The notes under the pieces were generated by a model. The model did no database searches. It was given only the letters and a program-made list of their open reading frames with translations, and was not told the DNA's origin. This document shows, in pieces, positions 1 through 12,600 of a stretch of DNA of 64,000 nucleotides; position 1 is the stretch's first letter, and each line of letters opens with the position of its first letter. The DNA comes from Poa pratensis (Eukaryota; Streptophyta; Magnoliopsida; Poales; Poaceae), in NCBI GenBank assembly GCA_947311845.1, contig CAMZMU010000075.1, positions 21,114,747 through 21,178,746 on the forward strand. The letters are read 5' to 3'. The translations under genes and the position numbers were made by a program.

Positions 1-1500
1 ACCACACCTGAGAAAGCACTAGTAACAAACGTGATGTGAAAGCAGCAGTAATATGAGAGCAACAGTAACAGTAGCACAGAGACAATGGCACCAGAAAATA
101 GTTGCTTGCGTGGAGTTGACGGAAAAGCAATGATGATTACAGATGGACCGGGGTTCCCAGCTATCTACACTAGTGGTAACTCTCCAATAACAAGTGTTGG
201 GTGAACAAATTACAGTTGGGCAATTGACAGAATATTGAGCGCATGACAATGCATATATATGACATGATGACTACTATGATATTTAATTGGGCATTACGAC
301 AAAATACATAGACCGTTATCCAACAGCGTCTATGACTAATAATCCACCGCCGGGTTGTCATCCGAGTTCCCCGTTGGTATTAAGTTGCAAGCAACGGATA
401 ATTGCATTAAGTAAAGTGCGTAATGTAAACAAATACATATGACCGTGGACATAGCATTGTTAGGTTATCCCTAGTGGCAACAGCACATCCGCAACCTTAG
501 AACTTTCTGTCACTGTCCCAGGTTAAATGGAGACATGAACCCACTATCTAGCATAAATACTCTCTCTTGGAGATACATGCAACTACTTGATCAAGGCAAT
601 CACAAGTACCGGAGAGCATGCAAGATCTTAAATAACATATAAGATAGATTGATAATCAACTTGACATAGTATTCAATATTCATCGGATCCCAACAAACAC
701 AACACCGATTACATCATATGGATCTCAATCATGTAAGGCAGCTCATGAGATCATTGTATTGAAGTACATGGGAGAGAGAGTACCAACTAGCTACAGCTAG
801 AACCCGTAGTCCATGGGGGAACTACTCACGGAGCATGATGGAAGGCAGCAACGACGATGATGGAGGCGGTGGCGTCGATGGAGATGGCTCCGGGGGCAAT
901 TCCCGTCCCGGCAAGGTACCGGAACAGGACCTGCTGACCCCCGAAACGGAGTTTCGTGGCGGCGGAGCACGGAGATGTATTCGGGAGTTTCGTCAATTGT
1001 GTTAGGGTTTACTCTGCGGGGGCTATTTATGGTCCAAAGGGCAGCTTCAGAAGGTTCCCGAGGCCACCACACGTGGCCTCGGCGCGGGTCAGGGTTTTCC
1101 TGGCCGAGCCGACTTGACGGGCCTGCAAAGGCCGCATCTTAACTCCGATGGAGATGAACCTTTTGTATAAAACGTGCGGCGGAAAATTCACTGCAACTTT
1201 CGCGACTAGACTTTTTCCATTTGACGTCGTCTTCAGGCCCGAACGTGACGATCTTTGAAAATAGTTTTCAGACAGATTTCTGGAAAGTCCCAATTTGACT
1301 CCAACAAGGTTTCCTTTGCCCAATTTTGATAATTTCTACACATCAAAGTGTAAAACAAGAACATTGTGCACTTTGGCAACTATTAGTAGGTTAGTCCAAT
1401 AAATGTCATAATATGATATAAAGTGCATATAAAACATGTGACAATTGATATAAAACATGCATGGAACATCATAAATTATAGATACGTTTGAGACGTATCA
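1..1500 (-). mobile_element. LTR of a Ty3/gypsy-like retrotransposon, minus strand, entering from the left edge
   Basis: Read on the minus strand, the sequence begins at 1500 with TGATACGTCTCAAACGTATC, a start common to several Triticeae gypsy LTR families. It continues through a GC-rich promoter-like part (about 800-1200) to the left edge. The part from about 1 to 770 matches 14707-15330 in inverted orientation, so two copies of one family are present. Position 1501 is the interior of another element's LTR, which implies that this element inserted there. The insertion's other end and the element's internal domain lie outside the window. The family name is not certain. Confidence 0.75.
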
Positions 1501-4500
1501 AAGATCAAAATGAAAGAATCAATATTACAAGTTTAATCGAATATCTACATATCTCATCCAAATACAAAGAAAGTTACAAAAGATTAAAAGAAAAGCCTAG
1601 CTAAATCTTTATCTTCTTATTTTTCCAATCTTCATCTTCAATTCATTTCCTGCAAAATAGACAAAGACAATAGGAAATGGGGTTGTGATTTAAATGTTTG
1701 CCTTCACCACAAGGGTGAGGCAATTTAATATTGGAACTTAACTAATGATTATTAGGAACATGTCCTAATATCCAAATATTGACTAGAGGGATCAATTTTG
1801 AATCGAAGGCAACAATGGATCATATTTTGGATCATCCTGAGGCAACTAGGCAACAAGGGAAAAGAGGCAACAATAATCCAATTGAGAGAAGGGACAAAAG
1901 GCAACACTGATTCAATGAGGCATATTCATCTTATCCATATCTATTTAGCATAGGCAACATATTAATCCCTCTAATCTAGTCAAGCTCCTGAACAAGAAAG
2001 CCCACATTAAAATATTTCTCCAATGGTATTAATTACCAAGGAAGAAAATAGACAAATGCTAAAGCCCACAATCTGAAATTATTAAGCCACATGATCACCA
2101 CCCATAACTTGGAAAGCCACCAATTTCTCACAAGCCCACAAAAGAGAATAAGCCCACAAGTCCATCTAGCAACAAAAGCCACTTGGCTTGCCCAAGAATA
2201 AATCCTACAAAGAGATAATACCAAGCTTGAATGGATAAGCTTGCCACATAGGAGAGTTATCCACAAGCAAAATATCTACCATAGCTTGAACCCCAAGTAA
2301 TGCCTATACATGAGGACTTGACACCCAAGCACCTTATTCATCCTTGCAAAACATGAGTCATCTAGTTGTGTGGCAGCACCACAACAACTAGGCAGCAGCA
2401 TATAAACACCACCACAGCCTTCTAACCACTCCATTTGCTCACAAATTCATTTCTATCAAACAGCCAGATGTACTACAAGTTCTAGACAGCAACCAAATCC
2501 TTTACAAACCGCACCATATGTTTCTTCCAGCAAGCAAATCACACCAGCTACAGTTCTAGCACCAAGAACAACCAAAAACCACAAGCCAATCATGGAGATC
2601 ACCTAAACCATCTACCACAAGCCACTAAACCCAAGAAGGAGGCCAGTAGCAGAAGAAGACAGTAGAACTACAAGAAGCAGTCCAGAAGAGGTGGTTGAAC
2701 CCTGGAGCAAGATCAGACTCTTCCGTAGCTTGATCTGCTCTACACCCAAGGTTGTTAAACATATGAGCTAGAGAGTGATTTAGCAGGTTTTGTAAATGAC
2801 AGAACCATGCATGAGTGATTTTTAGCATCTGTTCTTAACAGAACCTTGCAAGCAAGGTAAGGTGCTATAGAAAAGTAATTAGCACAGCAGAGAACTTCTG
2901 TTTTGTGCTAGGAATAGGACAGAGTGAGACAGGAAGTGAAGTTGAGTGCAATATCATTTTGTTTGAGCATCTACAGAAGCAAGGGGTTGATCTTAGTGTA
3001 GCATCTGTTCTTATTTTGCTTAATAAAGCATCACCCACATGACAGTGAACCAGCAGAGCTGGATTAGCTGATCATATCAAAGCTGTGCATCTAGAGGAAG
3101 CACAGGAAAACATAAAAATCATTTTTAATCAAGAAAGCTTGCTGTGTAACTCAACATGGAGGCATCACAGCAAACAAACATGATTAAATCATGCTATAAA
3201 TAAACTAATCATCACTGCTAGTATTAATTCTAGCTCAGAAATAATTTTCCTTTCACACATATCACATCTGTGAGCAAGAAATGATCTCCACAATACTCCA
3301 GAGGTAGTGGGAAGATCTATACATGCATGATCTACACCATATACCTCTACTGCATACACAGAGAGGAGATAGTGCTCAAATTGAGAAAATCATCCACCAA
3401 AACATCGTCTGCTCATCCAAATCCTAAGCCAAGGAGGCGTGTGAGCATGTGTATCAGCTTCTAGAGCTAGCAGGGATAGATAGAGTGGAGGAGCACAAGT
3501 TTTACCTGGCGACCATGGCCGTAGCTCCTTGGCGGCGAGGCAGTGCCCGCGCAACCAGAGGAGGGGGTCCATGGTGGTAGAGGAACGAGCACCGCACCAC
3601 GGCGGCACAGGGAGCGAGACCCTGCACCGAGCCATGGCGAGAGCACACCGACGGAGAAGAAGCCACGGCTGCGCAGGCAAACCCTAACCCTAGGGAGAGG
3701 GGATGCACGCGAGAGCGAGGGGGAGAGATCCCCAAATCCCTCCGGTGAGGATGGAGAGCGGCGCATGGCGAGTCGTTTGCCCCACGGCACGGCGGCGGAG
3801 GCGGCCGGAGCAGGCCGGGGCGAGGCGGCGACGCCACGGGCGACGCAGTCGCCGGCCGAGTCGGGCGCGAGACGTGCGCGTGTGAGAGGAGTGAGAGAGA
3901 GACAGTGGTCCGGTCGGTTGACCCGACCCGGACCGGACCCGAGTTTTGACTTGGTTGAACCCAGTCAAGCAGGGACAATTTGGTAATTTCACCCATTTAA
4001 CAATATTCAAAGATCCTTAAGTGGATTATTCTTGGAATAATTTCTTAAAATTATTTTCTCAAGAAAAATAATCTGGGAAAAATAAATACTAAGTTCAAAA
4101 TAATATTTGAACTATACCAAGACTATCTTGTTACTCATCCTAAATCAAAAATATTCAAACTTAAATGAATTTTTACACCAAATTCAAATACACAAAAATC
4201 AACTAAAAATATGCAACATACTCTACAAAATATGAGGAATTTTTATGTAAGTTTTATTTGAAGTTTTGAAAAACATTTTATGGAGGAAAAATTCAAGGAT
4301 CCTTAAGTGGAAATGACTTGAAATTCTTTTTCAAAAACTATTTTCTTAAAAGAAAATAATATGGGAAAATAAAGTCTTGAAGTTCAATTATATTGAACTA
4401 TTTCAATTTAACCACTTTAAATTTATTCCTCATGAAGATTGTTATCAAAATTCTTTAGATAATTTAAAACTCCCAAACACTATAAAAGTCTTAAAATTCA

Positions 4501-6074
4501 CAACTTGGGAATTTTGGGGTGACAATGCAGTTCATGATTATGCATAATAGCATGCTGCTAGATTTTTCAGTAGTCCTTATCAGGATTACTTTGCTATTTT
4601 CAGAACTCGGGGTTTTACCGCAAACCCTAGAATCCCGAAGAGTTGAACGGCCATTTCTATCACAGGCAAGTTCATTCTTGCATGTCCGTTGAAATATTTT
4701 TATCTGAGTATTTATAAAAGTAATATATTTATTCATCTGCATAAAAAGAAAAACTATTTTCGAATGATGTGAATTGATATATATATATATTGTTTGGCTG
4801 GCAATGGAACCACAGATTGATGTTGTGGTGGAGGTTCCATTGTACGGGAAAGTATATACCTAGGATTAGTTACCAATGTCACAGTGATCCTTGCGCCGTA
4901 TTGAAGCGTTTACCATGAGATCTGCTATGGACGGTAAAAGTCAGCCGTATCTTCTCTCGTTCACATATCCTCGGCAGGCTATTACCTGGTTGTGTCCGTT
5001 GCGGCGGCCAACAGCGTGGAAGCGCGTGACCTTCCCACCTGACGGGGTGACTGGAATAGAAGCTCGGGAGGGGTGGCGGGATAGCGGTCTTTGTTACCGG
5101 CCGCGCCACAAATGGGCGAATATGTGTTGTGTGGAGAGGGCGGTGATTGGCTTTGGACTCACACCTGGCCCCATACCATGGAAGTATGGACGGGCTAGCT
5201 ACCCGGAAAGGCAACAAGGCTGGGTTTCTCTCATGGGTAAAGTTACGCAGCTCTCCAGAGTCAACAACAAGAAATTGTGGCTGTCACATCCTTGTTCCAG
5301 GAGGGAACTACAGAACGCTGCGAGAAAGGCATCCCAAGTGATGACTAAAGACCCGTGGAGACTGTGAGCATAGTTTTCTGAAAATAAAATGGACCTTTTC
5401 CTAAAAACATTTTCCAAAACCTACATTATGTCAAAGACCGTTGGTCATGGCAGTAGCTAGTGCATAAAACACCTTATCGCCTATAATTTGAACTTGCTGA
5501 GTAACGCTCGTGTTGCTCACCCTTTTCCTCGTTGACCCCCTGCTTAGATTTTGGAGCCATCAAAGGAGTTGCCAGTTATCCATCATGACGTCAAGGAAGT
5601 ATCCAACAAGGAGTCAAGTCTACTGATGGAGCTTGAAGGAGTCAACAGCTACTTCACCGACAGAAGGATGACAACCACCTTGCCCAGGTGTATATAACGA
5701 CAACACTGCCGATGGAGGAGACAACATCATTTTGGAAGAAGGAGTACAACTTGGAAAAGATATTCAGAAGGAATAGATTAAGGCTGTGACAACAGCAGTA
5801 GTGGATTAGGAATTAGAGATAGAGCTGATATCCAGCTTAGTGATACAAATTGGATCTTTTTATGTTTCATTTGCACGAGACCTACTTCTATCTGTAAAGG
5901 AGGTTCTCGAGATTTTGTATTGAATAGTGTTGTAATCCTATAGTGTTACCTTGGACCGGCTATGTTTCTGTTGTACTACTCTGAGGGATGTAATATTTGC
6001 GGAGAGGTCCTTCCGTGCGTGTTACATCAACGACTTGTACACGACAACATGCAGTGGTGTGCTGGGTCACCGCA
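1501..6074 (+). repeat. 5' LTR of the LARD-like element (left end cut off)
   Basis: This 4574 bp block is collinear with 10128-14706 at an offset of about 8630 bp. It is AT-rich apart from a GC-rich patch at 3480-3960 and a mixed-composition stretch at 4890-5370. It ends in CACCGCA at 6074, two bases before the primer binding site. No gene is supported inside it. The short reading frames on both strands of the GC-rich patch are composition artefacts. Confidence 0.85.
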
Positions 6075-6076
6075 GA

Positions 6077-6088
6077 TGGTATCAGAGC
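6077..6088 (+). other. Primer binding site of the LARD-like element
   Basis: TGGTATCAGAGC lies two bases after the end of the 5' LTR. This matches the complement of the 3' end of initiator methionine tRNA, used by many plant LTR retrotransposons to prime minus-strand DNA synthesis. Confidence 0.85.
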
Positions 6089-7441
6089 AAAACGACCTTA
6101 GGATTAAAACCCTTTTAGGAGACTTGTAGGTTGGTAAGACTATAGGAAGTTACCTTATCTAAACTATATCTTTCTACAATTATGATGGTTATTCACTTGA
6201 GAATACTACTGTTATACTTGTATAGATTTTTCTTACTCGACTAGAGTAAATCTTCTTGACTATTCGTTTATAGGTACTTATCTACCTCATTTATTTTCAA
6301 GTTGGTAGGGCAAGTTGAAGCTATTCTCTACCAGTTAGTATCCCAAATAGATTTATATCCAAGTCAGTGTTACCTATAAGGTATCATTGATAATACCACC
6401 ATATATATGTGAAGACATCTGGTGAAGTAGAACCCTATCGTAAGTTTGTGAAGACAAGAAGACGGGAGAAGTCTGATGATGGTGAAGAATCGGAGATAAT
6501 CAAGTATGGTAACTATGAAGAGGATTCCAATACCCTAAAGCTTCATTTCAAAGGAGATTCACCTTAGTATAGTATAGAGTCGTAAGAATATTAGGAGACG
6601 ACATAAGCAATGAAGGAAGCTACAGTACTACTTATGGTGTATAATCAGCAACGACATGAAGGATCCAGAGATGTTAAGAGATTTTGTTCAAGCCAGATGG
6701 AGGATTCAATCTACATGGTGTTTAGTTCTCTACGTAACCAAGCCAGTCCACAACTACTCTCTGAGTACTTTGTCTTAGTTTATTCCTTTGCAAATGGGCA
6801 ATTGGGGTAACTACTGAGTCAAAGAGTTGTTAGAATAGGACAATAAGGTGATATAAACCTATCTTGTAGTGTATAGCATCTAAGCCTGGGTACTTTTGAG
6901 ATGTTTTTACTCAAAGTACTATTTACTTTACGGGCTTATGTTGCATGTTTGCTATATAACTGCATTTGGATTTATTGGATCTTATTGAATTTTTGATTGA
7001 CTAGGTTGGTACATGAAGTTAGGATTTGATGTACAATGGCATGATTGTCACATTAAGTTCTTTTCTTAATGTTACAGATCTAGAGGTAGATAGTATTCGT
7101 GTGAGGAAGAGACGAGTTACTAACAAGATGAGGCATCAAAGAAAGTTCATGAAGAGAAGGAAGTCGAGAAGACAGAAGTTAATGAAGCCACTGATGGTGA
7201 TGGACCACATTCTATACCATATTTAGTTCTTGGAGACATATTTCACCAATCCATGGAAGGGAGAAGGAACGAAGTAAGGATTATCATCACCAGTTGGACA
7301 AAGATCTATCAAGGAGGATACCAGAAAAATCACTTGAGGAGATATGTCCCAGAAGGAAAGTTATGAAGTTTTTGCATATTCAGGCATGAAGTTTATCCAT
7401 GGAAGTCCAAGATCAAGAAGGAAAATATGGAGGATACATAT

Positions 7442-7644
7442 GGAGTTGTCATAACTTGGTGGAAGAAATTAATGTTGGAGTAATATAGAGATATTGATAA
7501 TACTTGGATTGAGTTCCAGAAGAAGTTTAGCAACACTTATGTGTCTAAGAGTACTATAAGGTTGACGATAAAGGAGTATGAAGACTGGAAGAACATGGAT
7601 ATTTCCAGTTCTAATGGAATAAAGGAGAAGTTGATCATCTATTG
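7442..7644 (+). pseudogene. Relic of a gag-like coding region in the LARD interior
   Basis: In one frame the sequence reads like the Retrotrans_gag core. It has a TWW motif, then an in-frame stop, then TWIEFQKKFSNTYVSK and a charged stretch before a final stop. The order WW, W-x-x-F, F and Y-[VI]-x-K follows the usual Ty3/gypsy Gag pattern. Frames before and after are broken and no zinc knuckle or protease follows. I infer that this non-autonomous element descends from a normal gypsy element and kept a decayed gag fragment. The rest of the interior (6089-9593) shows no continuous coding region. Confidence 0.45.
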
Positions 7645-8350
7645 AGAGGCATTACTAGAGATGGAAGCGGTAAAATTAACCGCCAAGTAAGAGTTCGTGA
7701 TTAGAACTTGGATATATATACATATAAGGAAAATTTGTGTTGAATACACAAACTGATTACAAGAAGGAGTGGATGCGAAAGTCATCCGACAAATGATGAT
7801 AAGTTGGAAAGGGATGACGGAAGTGAAGTAGTTGGATGGAAGCACGTTGTCAAAAGGGTAGAAATATGACATATCAACCATGTCAAGAAGTGCAACTACA
7901 GAGTCGAATTTTCAAGAAAAGATTAGGACCACGAGAGAAGAGTTCGTTTTGTCATGAATTGTCAACAACCCAAGGAGGTGGACCAAATTTGGATGAGGGT
8001 ATCTCAAACATATCATGATGAAGTACCAAAGTTAGAGTCCATATGTGGGAACGGTGGAGAAATATGCATTATCAAGAGGATTGACATCTTAGAGCTAACC
8101 ACTCAGATGGAGGACCCATCGAGGCGAGATTACTGAGTTACAGGATGAGACAAGTCGCGACTGTAAGGAATCAGTCTGCAGTACCATACATGAAGGAAAT
8201 AATACGTCAGCTGAACTTTACCTTGATGACCCAACATCTTATTCAAGTTTGAAGTTAAGATAGCATCCAATGCACAAATTTAGGTGTGCAATTCTTTTCT
8301 TGAGACCATCAGATGTAGGAATCCAATTATCGGAGGATTACTTTGGTTGT

Positions 8351-8489
8351 TCACAATATGGTGGACATACCACGTATTCTTCGGGAAACTTGTTGGAAAC
8401 CTCGTAATAGTCAGTATCTATTTCCGGAGGATGATACTAGGGAATTCACAACATGGTGGATATACCACGTGTTCTTCGCCGGACCATGA
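8351..8489 (+). repeat. Short direct repeat inside the LARD interior
   Basis: A block of about 34 bp (8351-8384) recurs 105 bp downstream (8456-8489) with a few differences. Both copies contain ATGGTGGA followed by ATACCACGT. It looks like a local duplication; no function is evident. Confidence 0.6.
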
Positions 8490-9593
8490 AGCAGAAATCG
8501 TGAAAGTTCAAGCGGAATGGCAAGTTATGAAGCTTCCCTGAATGGAAAAGATTGAATGGAACTGATTGAAGGAAGCTCGACTGACAGAAAGTCGGAGCGG
8601 AGGAAGTCTTAGGAAACTCCAAGGGGGAGAGTGAACAAGTATATTTGGATAGTATTTCGCAGAAGGGAATGTGAAGTTGGAAAGGAATACCCCGATTGAG
8701 ACAAAATTGAATTAATGCTCAAGAAGGACTTCAAAAGAGAGGAGTATTGCCCACAATCTTTATCAGATTCTGAAGTCAAAGAGTTAGTTGGTATATGAAG
8801 GTTGAATTGAGTCTTCAATATCATGAATTTCTCGAAAAAGATGAGTATTATCGGAAATCGTTGAGATATTAATGAAGTAATGGAGTTGAAATCCTGAGAG
8901 AAAGGAACAGTAGGAATTTAGCAGTCATAGAAGTTATGACTAGCGGATCTAAAGAAGACTGATTAGAAAAGACTATTTTCAAGGATGAGAAAGTCTACTG
9001 TATCGGTACTAGGATACGAGGAGTTTGATATCGAAAGGATTGTTTCTCTTGATTACAAGTGATATGAGAATTACTGTAAGATAGAGTAATCAAGGTTGGA
9101 TGGACTACCAGTGTCTAATCCATTCAGAGGAAAGAAACCATGAAGGGAGAATTATGGTCTATATAGTCTGTAAAGGACAGTTACCTCAGAGGTTTTGAAG
9201 CAAGGGCGATGAGTTTACCACCAGAAACAAAGTTTTCCTAATATCGTGATTATAAGGAAAAGTACCATCAATTATATTGGAGGACTATAAGGTGGAAGAT
9301 GAGGATCTTCGACAGAGGTTATAAAGCCCAGACAGTACAAGAAGTCTGAAATGGATGATTCAAGGGACATGAAAGAGTAGTGAGATCGCTGGAAATTATC
9401 AAACAACTCAAGAAAGTCGACAAATGGATAGTAAGGATCGTTGGAGGATAAACAAAAGGCTTTTGGACAAGGGATCACTTAAGTCTATATCCTCGCCACA
9501 AAGGAATTTGAGAGATGCAATATCTGCAAATATTCTTTCTTACCTTATTCTACGTGAGGGGAGTCGAAACTTCGGGACGAAGTTTAGTTTAAC

Positions 9594-9603
9594 GGTGGGA
9601 GGA
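9594..9603 (+). other. Polypurine tract of the LARD-like element
   Basis: GGTGGGAGGA lies directly before TGTAATACCCC at 9604, the start of the 3' LTR. This is the expected site for plus-strand priming. Confidence 0.75.
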
Positions 9604-12600
9604 TGTAATACCCCGTAGTTTAGAGAGTCGGAAGGGTAGAATTAGAATTTGTGCATTTGCATGACATGCATCTGAAAACACGGGAAATTTTTGGCGCATT
9701 AAATTAAACGATGCAAAGTGATCGATGTTTCTCTCGACACGATGAATTAGGGTTTAGATCATCTGGTGGAGTGCAATAAACTTCGACATGATCTTTTTAA
9801 CAACTAAATTGAGACGAGAATCTTTTGTCGAGGCAATCCAGAATTGGACATGACCTTTCCTAATTCTCGACATTTCCAGTCACAATTCAATAACATGACA
9901 TGTTCATAGTTTAAACACTCATAGAAACAATAAATTCAAATCCCCATATCTAGGATCAACTCATTACATCATTCATCCAAACATCATCTCACAAGAATGA
10001 GTTTAACACCTCAATTCATCATCTTATCTCACACACTGAAATAACTCATTTTTCATCCATCCCAAATACAATGTGATGATCAAATGTCCAAAGTCTATTT
10101 AAGTTACATCATATGGAATTTAAATACAAGATCAAAATGAAAGAATCAATATTACAAGTTTAATCGAATATGTACATATCTCATCCAAATACAAAGAAAG
10201 TTACAAAAGATTAAAAGAAAAGCCTAGCTAAATCTTTATCTTCTTATTTTTCCAATCTTCATCTTCAATTCATTTCCTGCAAAATAAACAAAGACAATAG
10301 GAAAGGGGGTTGTGATTTAAATGTTTGCCTTCACCACAAGGGTGAGGCAATTTAATATTGGAACTTAACTAATGAATATTAGGAACATGTCCTAATATCC
10401 AAATATTGACTAGAGGGATCAATTTTGAATCAAAGGCAACAATGGATCATATTTTGGATCATCCTGAGGCAACTAGGCAACAAGGGACAAGAGGCAACAA
10501 TAATCCAATTGAGAGAAGGGACAAAAGGCAACACTGATTCAATGAGGCATATTCATCTTATCCATATCTATTTAGCATAGGCAACATATTAATCCCTCTA
10601 ATCTAGTCAAGCTCCTGAACAAGAAAGCCCACATTAAAATATTTCTCCAATGGTATTAATTACCAAGGAAGAAAATAGACAAATGCTAAAGCCCACAATC
10701 TGAAATTATTAAGCCACATGATCACCACCCATAACTTGGAAAGCCACCAATTTCTCACAAGCCCACAAAAGAGAATAAGCCCACAAGTCCATCTAGCAAC
10801 AAAAGCCACTTGGCTTGCCCAAGAATAAATCCTACAAAGAGATAATACCAAGCTTGAATGGATAAGCTTGCCACATAGGAGAGTTATCCACAAGCAAAAT
10901 ATCTACCATAGCTTGAACCCCAAGTAATGCCTATACATGAGGACTTGACACCCAAGCACCTTATTCATCCTTGCAAAACATGAGTCATCTAGTTGTGTGG
11001 CAGCACCACAACAACTAGGCAGCAGCATATAAACACCACCACAGCCTTCTAACCACTCCATTTGCTCACAAATTCATTTCTTGCAAACAGCCAGATGTAC
11101 TACAAGTTCTAGACAGCAACCAAATCCTTTACAAACCGCACCATATGTTTCTTCCAGCAAGCAAATCACACCAGCTACAGTTCTAGCACCAAGAACAACC
11201 AAAAACCACAAGCCAATCATGGAGATCACCTAAACCATCTACCACAAGCCACTAAACCCAAGAAGGAGGCCAGTAGCAGAAGAAGATAGTAGAACTACAA
11301 GAAGCAGTCCAGAAGAGGTGGTTGAACCCTGGAGCAAGATCAGACTCTTCCGTAGCTTGATCTGCTCTACACCCAAGGTTGTTAAACATATGAGCTAGAG
11401 AGTGATTTAGCAGGTTCTGTAAATGACAGAACCATGCATGAGTGATTTTTAGCATCTGTTCTTAACAGAACCTTGCAAGCAAGGTAAGGTGCTATAGAAA
11501 AGTAATTAGCACAGCAGAGAACTTCTGTTTTGTGCTAGGAATAGGACAGAGTGAGACAGGAAGTGAAGTTGAGTGCAATATCATTTTGTTTGAGCATCTA
11601 CAGAAGCAAGGGGTTGATCTTAGTGTAGCATCTGTTCTTATTTTGCTTAATAAAGCATCACCCACATGACAGTGAACCAGCAGAGCTGGATTAGCTGATC
11701 ATATCAAAGCTGTGCATCTAGAGGAAGCACAGGAAAACATAAAAATCATTTTTAATCAAGAAAGCTTGCTGTGTAACTCAACATGGAGGCATCACAGCAA
11801 ACAAACATGATTAAATCATGCTATAAATAAACTAATCATCACTGCTAGTATTAATTCTAGCTCAGAAATAATTTTCCTTTCACACATATCACATCTGTGA
11901 GCAAGAAATGATCTCCACAATACTCCAGAGGTAGTGGGAAGATCTATACATGCATGATCTACACCATATACCTCTACTGCATACACAGAGAGGAGACAGT
12001 GCTCAAATTGAGAAAATCATCCACCAAAACATCGTCTGCTCATCCAAATCCTAAGCCAAGGAGGCGTGTGAGCATGCGTATCAGCTTCTAGAGCTAGCAG
12101 GGGATAGATAGAGTGGAGGAGCACAAGTTTTACCTGGCGACCATGGCCGTAGCTCCTCGGCGGCGAGGCAGTGCCCGCGCAACCAGAGGAGGGGGTCCAT
12201 GGTGGCAGAGGAACGAGCACCGCACCACGGGGGCACAGGGAGCGAGACCCTGCACCGAGCCATGGCGAGAGCACACTGACAGGAGAAGAAGCCACGGCGG
12301 CGCAGCGCAAACCCTAACCCTAGGGAGAGGGGATGCACGCGAGAGCGAGGGGGAGAGATCCCCAAATCCCTCCGGTGAGGATGGAGAGCGGCGCATGGGG
12401 AGTCGTTTGCCCCACGGCACGGCGGCGGAGGCGGCCGGAGCAGGCCGGGGCGAGGCGGCGACGCCACGAGCGACGCAATCGCCGGCCGAGTCGGGCGCGA
12501 GACGTGCGCGTGTGAGAGGAGTGAGAGAGAGACAGTGGTCCGGTCGGTTGACCCGACCCGGACCGGACCCGAGTTTTGACTTGGTTGAACCCAGTCAAGC

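Noticed and set aside
3390..3996. Several overlapping frames on both strands in the GC-rich part of the LARD LTR (same at 12017-12640)
   Set aside because: High GC content removes stops in all frames. Indels between the two LTR copies change the frames freely.
4891..5367. 158-codon open frame in the 5' LTR, also intact in the 3' LTR at 13519-13995
   Set aside because: The two copies differ at five nucleotides and all five change the amino acid, so there is no sign of selection on a protein. No known domain is visible.
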